A DNA stretch of 18,642 bases, from contig DJYG01000052.1 of the NCBI GenBank assembly GCA_002450015.1, positions 1 through 18,642 on the forward strand. Reading direction: 5' to 3'. The translations under genes were made by a program, and so were the position numbers. The notes under the pieces are model-generated. The model made no database searches and was not told the DNA's origin. It saw only the letters and a list, made by a program, of their open reading frames with translations. This stretch comes from Cyanobacteria bacterium UBA6984 (GTDB taxonomy: Bacteria; Cyanobacteriota; Vampirovibrionia; Gastranaerophilales; Gastranaerophilaceae). Positions 1-7,464 of the stretch are shown one piece after another (positions within the stretch are counted from its first letter, which is position 1; each line of letters opens with the position of its first letter).

Positions 1-2
1 CG

Positions 3-68
3 CTTAATTTGAATTCTGCGAAGAGTAAAACAATGCAATATGAGCATTTGCAAGAATTAAAGCAATAA
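3..68 (+). CDS. Possible 3' end of a truncated upstream gene
   Basis: An open frame enters from the left edge and ends at TAA 66-68, leaving about 21 residues (ending MQYEHLQELKQ). The tail is hydrophilic and helical-looking. A strong intrinsic terminator lies 90 bases further on, which fits a real gene ending here. The fragment is too short to identify, and it could be a chance open frame. Confidence 0.3.
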   Translation, partial: LNLNSAKSKTMQYEHLQELKQ

Positions 69-157
69 TTCAACAAGGTAATAATCAACAAAGATTATAA
101 AAAAGATTTATATTAATACAATACTCTCTCTCTCAATTATTTAAACGAAAGTTTACA

Positions 158-183
158 CCTCCCAAAAGGGAGGCTTTTTTTTT
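158..183 (+). terminator. Rho-independent terminator
   Basis: A perfect 6-bp stem (CCTCCC / GGGAGG, arms 158-163 and 168-173) closes an AAAA loop. It is followed by C and a run of nine T (175-183). This is the expected shape for ending a plus-strand transcript coming from left of the window. The region 69-157 holds only AT-rich sequence, a weak hairpin (ATAATC/GATTAT at 81-98) and a short CT run. Confidence 0.88.
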
Positions 184-199
184 GCTTTTTGAATATATC

Positions 200-228
200 T
201 TACTTTAAAACAAATTATTATATAGAAT
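200..228 (+). promoter_or_regulatory. Possible sigma-70 promoter for the MFS gene
   Basis: TTACTT (200-205) and TAGAAT (223-228) are spaced 17 bases apart between the terminator and the MFS gene. The match is moderate and the region is very AT-rich, so several other -10-like boxes are present (TACAAT at 228, TATAAT at 245). Confidence 0.3.
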
Positions 229-262
229 ACAATTTTATTAGTTGTATAATTATCAATGGATT

Positions 263-1492
263 ATGAGAAAATATTATACACATTTAATATTAATATTATT
301 GGCATTAGTGCTATATTTTATGGCTAATTTTCAGCGTGTAGCCATTCCTGGCGCTATTTTTGACACATTACAAACAGATTTAAATATAAATGCGTCTTCT
401 GTTACAACATTGAGTGCGGCATTTATGTATTCTTATGCAATAAGTTTACTTTTTTGCGGGATTTTGGCTGACAGATATGGTGCAGTTAAAGTTATTTTAT
501 GTGGAGCATTATTATTTTCAATTGGGGCTTTAATTTTTCCGAATACAGAAAATATATATTTGTTATATCTTAGTCGCTCAATGCTAGGTGCAGGTTCAGC
601 TTCTTTTTACTTGTGCTTGGTACAAGAAGCAAAAAAATGTTTTCCTGATAAATATTTTGGCATTAGCGTTTCATTAATGCTAATTACAGGGTATTTAGGA
701 GGTGTTTTTGCTAATGCACCTTTTGTATTTTTAACAAAAAATATAGATTGGCAAACTATTATGAATTTTTTGGGAATTATAACTCTTATAATAACATTGC
801 TATTTTGCATTGAAAGAGGTTTTTTAAGGCATATCCCGATTAATGAACACGCAAAATTCTCAATTTTGCCATTTAAGGAAGTTTTAGCCAGCAAATTTAA
901 CCATAACCTATTCTTATTTGGAGGATTAAATTATGGACTTTATTATGTTATTCAAACCGTTATAGGTGTAAAATTTTTAAAAGACTATGTAAATATGTCG
1001 GCATCAAGCGCCTCTGTAATTCTTTCAATAATGATTGTTATTGCAGGCATTTCAGGACTCTCTCTTGCTTCATTAAGCGCTTTTTTTAATAATAAACGTG
1101 TTATTTTTATGAAATCAATATGCATAATGTCTTCAACAATTTTTGCAATAATATCATTTTGCATATATTGTGGTATAAAAACAAAATTCATAGCTCTAAT
1201 GTTTTTAATGATAGCATTAGGAGGGGGTATGTCACCTCTTTTAGTTCCTGTAATTCATGCAACAAATAAGTATGAAATAAGAGGAACTGCACTTAGCATA
1301 ATGAATTGCTGCTTTTTTCTTGCTGTCGGAATTTTAGGTTCATTTGTAGGATTTATTCTTGATATTTTTGATACCTCTTTAATAAATGGACAGATTGTAT
1401 ATTCTTATAAATCATATTTTCTTGTATTTTTGACATTTTTCATTGTTTCTCTAATTGAAATGTACAATGTATTCAAACTAAAAGATGTATAA
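263..1492 (+). CDS. Major facilitator superfamily transporter
   Basis: This is an integral inner-membrane protein of about 409 residues with roughly 12 hydrophobic helices, the usual MFS size. The loop after the second helix carries the family signature GILADRYGAVKV (motif A, G-x-L-A-D-R-x-G), followed by a typical SRSMLGAGSA helix. MFS proteins move small solutes by proton- or solute-coupled secondary transport; the substrate cannot be told from the sequence. The start is uncertain. ATG 263 gives a natural MRKYY start, while an in-frame TTG at 242 would add seven residues, and neither has a visible Shine-Dalgarno. The gene follows a terminator and stands alone: its stop is 76 bases before the next gene, which has its own leader. 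Confidence 0.85.
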   Translation: MRKYYTHLILILLALVLYFMANFQRVAIPGAIFDTLQTDLNINASSVTTLSAAFMYSYAISLLFCGILADRYGAVKVILCGALLFSIGALIFPNTENIYLLYLSRSMLGAGSASFYLCLVQEAKKCFPDKYFGISVSLMLITGYLGGVFANAPFVFLTKNIDWQTIMNFLGIITLIITLLFCIERGFLRHIPINEHAKFSILPFKEVLASKFNHNLFLFGGLNYGLYYVIQTVIGVKFLKDYVNMSASSASVILSIMIVIAGISGLSLASLSAFFNNKRVIFMKSICIMSSTIFAIISFCIYCGIKTKFIALMFLMIALGGGMSPLLVPVIHATNKYEIRGTALSIMNCCFFLAVGILGSFVGFILDIFDTSLINGQIVYSYKSYFLVFLTFFIVSLIEMYNVFKLKDV

Positions 1493-1517
1493 TCTCATCT
1501 AAACAGTTGATGTAAAT

Positions 1518-1548
1518 TTCACATATATATGTAGAATATATATGTGAA
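1518..1548. promoter_or_regulatory. Perfect 13-bp inverted repeat in the leader of the EF-hand gene
   Basis: TTCACATATATAT (1518-1530) is exactly mirrored by ATATATATGTGAA (1536-1548) around a 5-base spacer (GTAGA). The right arm ends seven bases before the AGGAGG ribosome binding site at 1555-1560. No T-run follows, so it is not a standard terminator. It could be an operator: a TAGAAT -10-like box (1532-1537) lies inside it and a TTGATG (1507-1512) lies upstream at a long 19-base spacing. It could also be an mRNA 5' stem protecting the transcript. Confidence 0.6.
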
Positions 1549-1568
1549 AAGGGTAGGAGGGATTAACT

Positions 1569-2093
1569 ATGTCTTCAATAATAAGTAGTATAGCAAATAA
1601 CAGTAATGTACAAGCAATGATTGTTAATATGTTTAACAAAATAAACGATGCAACAATTAATGCAGGTCAAAATAAAGCAAATGATATAAAAAGTATTTCA
1701 AGCGAAGATTTTGTAAAAGCTTTAGAAAATCAATTTAAAAATTCATCATCAAATGTATCAAACAGTGCCAAAATCGACATTACTGAAGGACAAATAGGTA
1801 TGCCTGCCGGAATGAAAATATCGGAAGATAACAGCATAATTAAGGAGTCTTACCAGGAATTATTAAAATCTATAATGGATAATCTTGATAAAAATTCTGA
1901 CGGAACAATATCTCAAGAAGAAATGACAGATTTTATGAATAAAATTTCTCAATCTAAAAACGCAGAAACAACAGGAACATTAGCTTCTTCAAAAGCGTTT
2001 GATTATCTTAAAAATCAAGCAGGAACGTTTATTCAAAAATTAATCGACAAATACAAAGATAATAGCGATAGTATTTTAGGCATTTCTGTGTAA
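1569..2093 (+). CDS. EF-hand calcium-binding hypothetical protein
   Basis: A 174-residue soluble protein with one textbook EF-hand loop at residues 107-118 (DKNSDGTISQEE). It has D1, N3, D5, G6, I8 and E12 in the Ca2+-ligand positions and is flanked by helices ending in IMDNL and beginning FMNKI. A region around residues 40-55 (SISSEDFVKAL) resembles the exit helix of a degenerate second EF-hand. The protein is rich in Ser, Asn and Lys, with no signal peptide or membrane segment. AGGAGG at 1555-1560 makes the start firm. The function is unknown: Ca2+ sensing or buffering is inferred from the loop alone. It lies 50 bases upstream of the flavodiiron gene with no terminator between, so partial co-transcription is possible. 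Confidence 0.8.
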   Translation: MSSIISSIANNSNVQAMIVNMFNKINDATINAGQNKANDIKSISSEDFVKALENQFKNSSSNVSNSAKIDITEGQIGMPAGMKISEDNSIIKESYQELLKSIMDNLDKNSDGTISQEEMTDFMNKISQSKNAETTGTLASSKAFDYLKNQAGTFIQKLIDKYKDNSDSILGISV

Positions 2094-2143
2094 TTTGTAT
2101 TTTTGTGTTAGAATAGTTTACAGGGAAATTTAAGGAGTAAATT

Positions 2144-3958
2144 ATGCATAACACAAAAAAGATTACAGAAGATTTGGCTTTTTTAGGCGTGAGCGACAGA
2201 CGTTTAGCGCTATTTGAAAATGTCTTTCCTATAGAAAGAGGCGTTTCATACAATTCTTATTTATTAAAAGATGAAAAAACTGTACTACTTGATACAGTTG
2301 ATAATTCTGTTCTATCTCAATTTGAAGAAAATTTGGAATATGAATTAGGTGAAAGAACTCTTGATTACATTATAATAAACCACATGGAACCTGACCATGC
2401 AGCCACATTACAGGTTATTGCAAATAAATATCCTCAAGCAAAAATTGTTACTAACACAAAAGCAAAAGCAATGATGAAACAGTTTTTTGAATTTGATGTT
2501 GAAGAAAGAGTTATGCTTGTCAAAGAAGGTGACACATTAAATACCGGCAAACATACCCTTACCTTTGTTATGGCACCAATGGTTCACTGGCCTGAAGCTA
2601 TGGTAACATACGATATTACAGACAAAATTTTATTCTCTGCCGATGCATTTGGAACTTTTGGCGCTCTAAACGGAAATATTTTTGCAGATGAAGTAGATTT
2701 TGAACACGATTGGCTTGATGACGCAAGAAGATATTATACAAACATTGTCGGTAAATATGGTACACAAGTTCAAGCATTATTGAAAAAAGCTTCAAATATT
2801 GAAATAAAAATGATTTGTCCATTACACGGACCTGTTTGGAGAAACAAAATAGGATGGTTTGTTGAAAAATATCAAAAATGGAGTACGTGTGAACCGGAAG
2901 AAGAAACTGTTATGGTTATATACGGTTCAATATATGGTCACACCGAAAATGTCGCAGAAATTGTTGCATCAAAATTAGCAGATAAGGGAATTAAAAACAT
3001 TAAAATGTATGATGTTTCAAAAACTCATTTTTCAATATTAATTTCTGAAGCATTTAGATGTTCTCACATAGTTATCGCATCAGCAACATACAATGCAGGC
3101 ATATTCTGCAATATGGAAACTATTTTGACTGACCTTAAAGCACATAATTTAAAAAACAGAAAAATTGCAATTATAGAAAATGGTTCTTGGGCGCCAACTT
3201 CAGGCGGATTAATAAAAAATATGATGTCAGACATGAAAGACATGGAATTTATTGAACCATTGGTTACTATAAAATCTTCAATGAAATCAGAACAAATGGA
3301 AATTATTGATAAACTTGTTGAAAATATTGCAAACAGCATTATTATAAAACCTTCTGTTACAAATCCTATGTTCAATATTAGTTACGGATTATATGTTTTG
3401 ACTTCAAAAACTGACAAAGATAACGGATGTATTATCAACACTGTAAATCAAATTACAGATAATCCAAGACGCATATCAATTGCAGTAAATAAAAATAATT
3501 ATACTTGCAAAATGATTGAAGAATCCGGAATATTTAATGTTTCAATTTTAACAGAAGAAACTCCTTTCAGCGTATTTAAACAATTCGGCTTTGCATCAGG
3601 AAAAGATACAGATAAATTTGCAGGCTGTAATTTTGTTGACAGATGTGATAACGGAGTATTATCATTAAATAAATATACAAATACTGTAATTAGTGCAAAA
3701 GTAACAGATAAAAAAGATTACGGTACTCACATCGAATTTACAGCAGATGTAGAAGATGCAAAAATAATTTCGGATGTACCTTCCGTAACTTATGACTACT
3801 ACTTAAATAATATAAAACCTGTTGTCAGACCGGACAAGAAAAAAGTTGGTTGGGTATGTAAAATCTGCGGATACGTATATGAAGGTGCAGAATTACCAAA
3901 AGACTTTATTTGTCCGCTATGCAAACACGGAATTGAAGACTTTGAACCTTTAAAATAG
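2144..3958 (+). CDS. Flavodiiron protein with fused flavin reductase and rubredoxin
   Basis: A cytoplasmic four-module redox enzyme of 604 residues. Residues 1-250 are the metallo-beta-lactamase-like diiron domain, with all six expected ligands: His80, Glu82 and Asp84 (HMEPDH), His148, Asp167 and His228. Residues 255-395 are flavodoxin-like (IYGSIYGHTENVAE binds FMN). Residues 405-545 match the flavin reductase fold. Residues 568-604 are a rubredoxin with Cys572, Cys575, Cys590 and Cys593. Flavodiiron proteins reduce O2 to water or NO to N2O. The last two modules correspond to the separate Hrb partner (flavin reductase plus rubredoxin) of Moorella FprA, so this chain may pass electrons from NAD(P)H to the diiron site unaided; that is inference. 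TAAGGAG precedes the ATG. An iron-sulfur flavoprotein gene follows after 9 bases. Whether O2 or NO is preferred cannot be read here. Confidence 0.93.
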   Translation: MHNTKKITEDLAFLGVSDRRLALFENVFPIERGVSYNSYLLKDEKTVLLDTVDNSVLSQFEENLEYELGERTLDYIIINHMEPDHAATLQVIANKYPQAKIVTNTKAKAMMKQFFEFDVEERVMLVKEGDTLNTGKHTLTFVMAPMVHWPEAMVTYDITDKILFSADAFGTFGALNGNIFADEVDFEHDWLDDARRYYTNIVGKYGTQVQALLKKASNIEIKMICPLHGPVWRNKIGWFVEKYQKWSTCEPEEETVMVIYGSIYGHTENVAEIVASKLADKGIKNIKMYDVSKTHFSILISEAFRCSHIVIASATYNAGIFCNMETILTDLKAHNLKNRKIAIIENGSWAPTSGGLIKNMMSDMKDMEFIEPLVTIKSSMKSEQMEIIDKLVENIANSIIIKPSVTNPMFNISYGLYVLTSKTDKDNGCIINTVNQITDNPRRISIAVNKNNYTCKMIEESGIFNVSILTEETPFSVFKQFGFASGKDTDKFAGCNFVDRCDNGVLSLNKYTNTVISAKVTDKKDYGTHIEFTADVEDAKIISDVPSVTYDYYLNNIKPVVRPDKKKVGWVCKICGYVYEGAELPKDFICPLCKHGIEDFEPLK

Positions 3959-3967
3959 GAGATTATA

Positions 3968-4594
3968 ATGAAAGTATTGTTAATAAACGGAAGTGCAAAT
4001 GTTAGAGGGTGTACTTATACAGCTCTTTGTGAAGTTGAAAAAGAATTAAAAAATGAAAACATTGAAACAGAAATAATTTCATTAGGAAACAAACCCATAA
4101 GAGATTGCATGGGCTGTAAAGTTTGTCGTTCGAATGGAGGCAAATGCGTATTTGAAGATGACATTATAAATGAAATTGTTGAAAAAGCAAAAACAGCTGA
4201 TGGATTTGTATTTGGCTCTCCTATATATTATGCTCATTCATCAGGAAGATTACTTTCAGCAATGGATAGAATGTTTTATTCCAACAGTTCTGCATTTAGG
4301 TTTAAACCCGCAGCCGCTGTTGTTTCTGCAAGACGAGCAGGAACAACCTCAGGTTTAGAACAAATTATAAAACACTTTACTATAAACTGCATGCCTGTTG
4401 TATCTTCAAATTACTGGAATATGGTTCACGGTAACACACCTGAAGAAGTCCTACAAGACAAAGAAGGACTTCAAATAATGAGAATTTTAGGTAAAAATAT
4501 GGCTTGGCTTTTAAAATGTATTGATAAAGGTAAACAATTAGGAATTCAAACACCAAATATTGAAGAAAAAATTCATACAAACTTTATAAGATAA
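3968..4594 (+). CDS. Iron-sulfur flavoprotein / NADPH-dependent FMN reductase family
   Basis: A 208-residue flavodoxin-fold protein with an N-terminal phosphate-binding loop (INGSANVRG), the FGSPIYY motif near residues 83-89, and a compact cysteine cluster Cys47-x2-Cys50-x2-Cys53-x6-Cys60. That spacing fits the [4Fe-4S] motif of archaeal-type iron-sulfur flavoproteins (Isf), which can reduce O2 and H2O2. Simple FMN reductases lack the full set. The gene sits 9 bases after the flavodiiron gene, and its AGGAG ribosome site overlaps the upstream TAG, so the two are very likely one operon and are probably coupled in translation. A joint role in oxygen or peroxide removal is the natural reading. 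A generic flavin or quinone reductase is the alternative. Confidence 0.82.
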   Translation: MKVLLINGSANVRGCTYTALCEVEKELKNENIETEIISLGNKPIRDCMGCKVCRSNGGKCVFEDDIINEIVEKAKTADGFVFGSPIYYAHSSGRLLSAMDRMFYSNSSAFRFKPAAAVVSARRAGTTSGLEQIIKHFTINCMPVVSSNYWNMVHGNTPEEVLQDKEGLQIMRILGKNMAWLLKCIDKGKQLGIQTPNIEEKIHTNFIR

Positions 4595-4603
4595 AAACAT
4601 AGT

Positions 4604-4640
4604 TGCGGATTTTCTTATCAGAAAATCCGCAGCTTATTTT
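4604..4640 (+). terminator. Hairpin terminator after the oxygen-detoxification operon
   Basis: A perfect 12-bp stem (TGCGGATTTTCT 4604-4615, AGAAAATCCGCA 4620-4631) with a TATC loop, followed by GCTTATTTTATT. It ends the plus-strand operon and may also stop the convergent response-regulator transcript, since the opposite strand has ATGTTTTT shortly after the stem. Confidence 0.75.
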
Positions 4641-4754
4641 ATTCGGCAACTAAATAAAATAATTTATTTTCATTTATAAGATACATTACTATTTATTAAT
4701 ACAACTATCTGACTTATAAAAAGTAAAACTATTATTTTTAAAAACAGTATCATT

Positions 4755-5423
4755 TTAAACTAATCCCTCTCTCAAAGCTTTTACTGCAGCTTGTGTACGA
4801 TCATCAACTACCAATTTTTGAATTATATTACACACATGCGCTTTTGCGGTATGTTCGCTAATTGTTAATATCTGCGCAATTTCATAATTTGATTTTCCAT
4901 CAACAACCAATTTTAAAACCTCATATTCTCTTTGAGTTAAATTTGAATGCTGTTCTCTAAAAGCAGCTCGAGTTACTTGTTTTGCAGGTATAACACCTGC
5001 ATTCTTCTCTCTTATATATGGTACTACTTGAGGATCAAGCCACATTGCCCCATCATTAACAGTTTTAACTATCATCAAAAATGACTCAGTATCAAAATCT
5101 TTCATAATATAAGCACTTGCTCCCGCCACAAGCGAATCCATAACTTCTTTTTCGGTAGTATGTGAAGTAAGCATAATTATTTTTATTTTTTTATTATCTG
5201 AAATAATTTTTTTTGCAGCCTCAATTCCACTCATATCAGGTAATCCAATATCCATTAAAACAACATCCGGTTTTAAAACCCTTGCACATTCTATTGCATC
5301 CTTACCTGTTTCTGCTTCTTTTATTATCTCCATATTCTCGGAATCTTCAAATAAAGACCGTATTCCGACACGCATAAGCTTTTGATCTTCTACAAGCATA
5401 ATTTTTATACGTTTTTCAGACAT
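4755..5423 (-). CDS. NarL/FixJ-family two-component response regulator
   Basis: A 222-residue transcription factor. The receiver domain (1-125) has the acidic pair Glu12-Asp13, phospho-acceptor Asp58 (LMDIGLPD), Thr86 (MLTSHT) and Lys108, so phosphorylation by a histidine kinase is expected. The LuxR-type helix-turn-helix (161-222) shows NLTQREYEVLKLVVDGKSNYEIA and ISEHTAKAHV. The gene starts behind a strong purine-rich GAGGGGGG site. No kinase gene is adjacent, so it is an orphan regulator in this window and its signal and targets are unknown. It lies downstream of the terminator of the glycine-zipper gene and is probably transcribed by itself. The divergently unrelated oxygen-detoxification operon is tail-to-tail with it, so regulation of that operon cannot be assumed. 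Confidence 0.92.
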   Translation of the reverse strand: MSEKRIKIMLVEDQKLMRVGIRSLFEDSENMEIIKEAETGKDAIECARVLKPDVVLMDIGLPDMSGIEAAKKIISDNKKIKIIMLTSHTTEKEVMDSLVAGASAYIMKDFDTESFLMIVKTVNDGAMWLDPQVVPYIREKNAGVIPAKQVTRAAFREQHSNLTQREYEVLKLVVDGKSNYEIAQILTISEHTAKAHVCNIIQKLVVDDRTQAAVKALREGLV

Positions 5424-5468
5424 AATTCCCCCCTCATTACTGTATATGATAAAGGGAGTTCTAAAATA

Positions 5469-5517
5469 AAAAATCCCGAATATTGAAACATATTAGGTCA
5501 ATCATTTCGGGATTTTT
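5469..5517 (-). terminator. Terminator of the glycine-zipper protein gene
   Basis: Arms AAAAATCCCGAA (5469-5480) and TTCGGGATTTTT (5506-5517) pair perfectly over 12 bp. Inside, ATTGA and TCAAT extend the stem. Read on the minus strand, the stem runs straight into T-rich sequence (TTTTTTATTTT). The plus strand is also T-rich after the stem. Confidence 0.8.
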
Positions 5518-5536
5518 ATAATATTGTAAATTTATA

Positions 5537-6967
5537 TTATTGTTTATCTAAATATCTTGAACCGTTTTTGATAACTCTGTCTGCTCTTGCCAATAAAGCT
5601 TGCATTTCAGGAGTCATTTCATCTTTTTTAGGTTGAGCTGCAACAGTTTGTTGAGCAACAGGTTCCGGTTTAACAGGGGCAGCTGATGCTGACGGAATAT
5701 AACCTGTATATCCTGATTTATTATCTTTAACAGGGTTTGTAACAACATTCGTATCTTGTTTTTGCGATTGATTCAAAACAGGAATTTCATCTTCACGTAA
5801 GCTGTCTGCATAAGCTTTTAATTCATCTCTTGTCATCATTTCTGAAGTTTGAGAGCCTGCTGCATCTTTTTGAGCAACTAAATTTCTTAATGCTGCATTA
5901 ACAGCTTTTGATTCTGCAGTATCTTCTCCTTCAATTGCAAGTCTTTGAGCTGCTTGTTCAACTAATGCATTGAATACTTCAGGGTCTTCTTGTGCAGCTT
6001 GAGCAATTTTAACCGCATCTTGTTCTTTAGCTTGTTCTAATTCTGATTTACCAAGAACTTTTTCAACACCCCTTGTAGCATAATGCTGACCAATTGTACC
6101 AACTGCGTATGAACCAACTTTACTTGCAATAGCACCAACCACAGCACCAGCTTTATTGTTACCGATAGCAGAACCGACAACAGCGCCTAATTTTGAGCCT
6201 AATACTGAACCTGCAACCCAACCTGCAACAGATGAGATTGTTTTAACGGCAGAACGTCCCAATTGTTTCATACCCTTTTTGAAACCTAACTGTTTAAATG
6301 TAGGAATTACGTTAGTGAAAGTTTCCATACCACCTTCTAAAACTAACATAAATGTACCTGCTTCATTATTATATGCATCTAAACATTTTTGGAAAGTTGG
6401 AGATTTTGCAGCCAAATCTTTTGTTGCTTGAGTTGCTTTCGTAATACCTAATGCTTTTTTAGTTTTTGCAAAAATACCTGTTGCTTTTGCTGTTTGTTCA
6501 GCATATACAACAGCATCAGCCTTTGCTAATGAACTTGCAGCTTGTTTTAACATTTCTTTATTTGCAGGATTTGAAATTGCAAGTTCGGCTGCTTTTTGTG
6601 CATTTTTATACAATTCTTGAGATGAAGCTGATAAAGTTTTTAATGTTTCAGCATCAGGAATTCTTGTAAGATATTCTTTTGCATCAGCAACTCTTAAAAC
6701 ACCTTTTACACCAGCATTTTTTAATACATTGTGAGATTCTTTACCACGTTGTACGACTTCTGCAAAAGCTTGTTTATATTGACCTTTGTTGTTTTTAACC
6801 CATTGCCAGCCTTCATATCCGCACAACATTGTAGGATAATTTGCCACTTCGCCTAAAGTAAGCTTTGTTGCATCATTAGTCAACGGAACACCTGTTGCAT
6901 ATTTAGCAAGTTTCACTAAATCTTTCAATGCGTAAATATTTGATTGTGAATTAATACCGTTAACCAT
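5537..6967 (-). CDS. Hypothetical protein with glycine-zipper hydrophobic segment
   Basis: From ATG 6967 the product is 476 residues. Residues 1-80 look folded and conserved in style (ALKDLVKLAKYATG, MLCGYEGWQWVKNN). Residues 105-190 are Ala/Lys-rich helical sequence. Residues 247-293 form a Gly/Ala/Val-rich segment with repeated small-xxx-small spacing (AGWVAGSVLGSKLGAVVGSA, then AGAVVGAIASKVG), a glycine zipper able to pack in membranes. Residues 300-370 are charged helices. Residues 395-450 are a disordered Pro/Gln linker, and there is a short C-terminal helix. No signal peptide is seen. The start is uncertain: ATG 7015, 16 codons upstream, has a better-placed AGGG; ATG 6967 has only AAGG 14 bases away. 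The function is unknown, though membrane insertion, a secreted effector or a scaffold would fit. The gene ends at a strong terminator and diverges from a 53-codon gene. Confidence 0.75.
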   Translation of the reverse strand: MVNGINSQSNIYALKDLVKLAKYATGVPLTNDATKLTLGEVANYPTMLCGYEGWQWVKNNKGQYKQAFAEVVQRGKESHNVLKNAGVKGVLRVADAKEYLTRIPDAETLKTLSASSQELYKNAQKAAELAISNPANKEMLKQAASSLAKADAVVYAEQTAKATGIFAKTKKALGITKATQATKDLAAKSPTFQKCLDAYNNEAGTFMLVLEGGMETFTNVIPTFKQLGFKKGMKQLGRSAVKTISSVAGWVAGSVLGSKLGAVVGSAIGNNKAGAVVGAIASKVGSYAVGTIGQHYATRGVEKVLGKSELEQAKEQDAVKIAQAAQEDPEVFNALVEQAAQRLAIEGEDTAESKAVNAALRNLVAQKDAAGSQTSEMMTRDELKAYADSLREDEIPVLNQSQKQDTNVVTNPVKDNKSGYTGYIPSASAAPVKPEPVAQQTVAAQPKKDEMTPEMQALLARADRVIKNGSRYLDKQ

Positions 6968-7150
6968 AAACCAAAAATTAGCCTTACTATACTTATATAA
7001 AAACCCATTTTTCATGAAAATTGCCCTAAATTCATGCTTTTGGCAAGTTTTGTAAACAAATGTAACAAATTTTACACATGCTGAAATTCGACTTTTCAAA
7101 AATACTTTATATAGGAGTAAGAGTGAGAAATATAATAAGAGGTAGTGAGT

Positions 7151-7312
7151 ATGGCAGCACAAAATTTAATGTTGAACAATGAAACAGTTGACGGAGCAGT
7201 AGTTCCAACAAACAATAATCCTGAATTTGTTGACAGATCAGAAGTTCTGTTTTCTTATATGAACATGATTGCTTTTAACAACAAAATTGATATGAAAATT
7301 AATTTAAAATAA
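7151..7312 (+). CDS. Small 53-residue hypothetical protein
   Basis: ATG 7151 to TAA 7310-7312 encodes 53 residues beginning MAAQNLMLNNETVDGAVVP and ending NNKIDMKINLK. AGAGGT lies about 7 bases before the ATG, codon use resembles neighbouring genes, and a rho-independent terminator follows 110 bases later. These three signs support a real small gene. There are no Cys residues, membrane helix or recognisable domain; the C-terminal half (SEVLFSYMNMIAFNN) could form one amphipathic helix. It is divergent from the glycine-zipper gene and shares the intergenic region 6968-7150, so the two may be co-regulated. The function is unknown. Confidence 0.6.
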   Translation: MAAQNLMLNNETVDGAVVPTNNNPEFVDRSEVLFSYMNMIAFNNKIDMKINLK

Positions 7313-7404
7313 TCAAAATAAATAATGAGCAAGTTGATTATTTAAGCAAGTTTTTTACACACTACTTAACTAACTCACACTTACACACTACCTACCTTTT
7401 TAAA

Positions 7405-7420
7405 ATGTTTTATCAAACAT
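7405..7420 (-). terminator. Weak hairpin, possible terminator of the flagellar chaperone operon
   Basis: ATGTTT/AAACAT arms around a TATC loop. On the minus strand it is followed by TTTTAAAAAGG. It lies 45 bases after the fliT-like stop. The stem is short and AT-rich, so support is weak. Nearby, an 11-base direct repeat TTACACACTAC occurs at 7355-7365 and 7381-7391. Confidence 0.35.
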
Positions 7421-7422
7421 GT

Positions 7423-7454
7423 GCCTGATTTCAAAAGAAAACAGGCTTTTTTTT
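7423..7454 (+). terminator. Rho-independent terminator of the small gene
   Basis: GCCTGATTTC (7423-7432) pairs with GAAAACAGGC (7437-7446) with one A-A mismatch around an AAAA loop, followed by eight T. This is the expected end of a plus-strand transcript from the 53-codon gene. Confidence 0.83.
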
Positions 7455-7464
7455 GCGTTTTAAA

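Noticed and set aside
6968..7162. N-terminal extension of the glycine-zipper protein to 7162
   Set aside because: The extra residues have a different composition (Cys, Tyr, Leu, Phe-rich), overlap the divergent 53-codon gene start, and lack a ribosome site; starts at 6967 or 7015 are better.
7355..7391. Direct repeat TTACACACTAC as a CRISPR or iteron
   Set aside because: Only two 11-base copies with a short gap; no regular spacing, and no cas or replication gene nearby.
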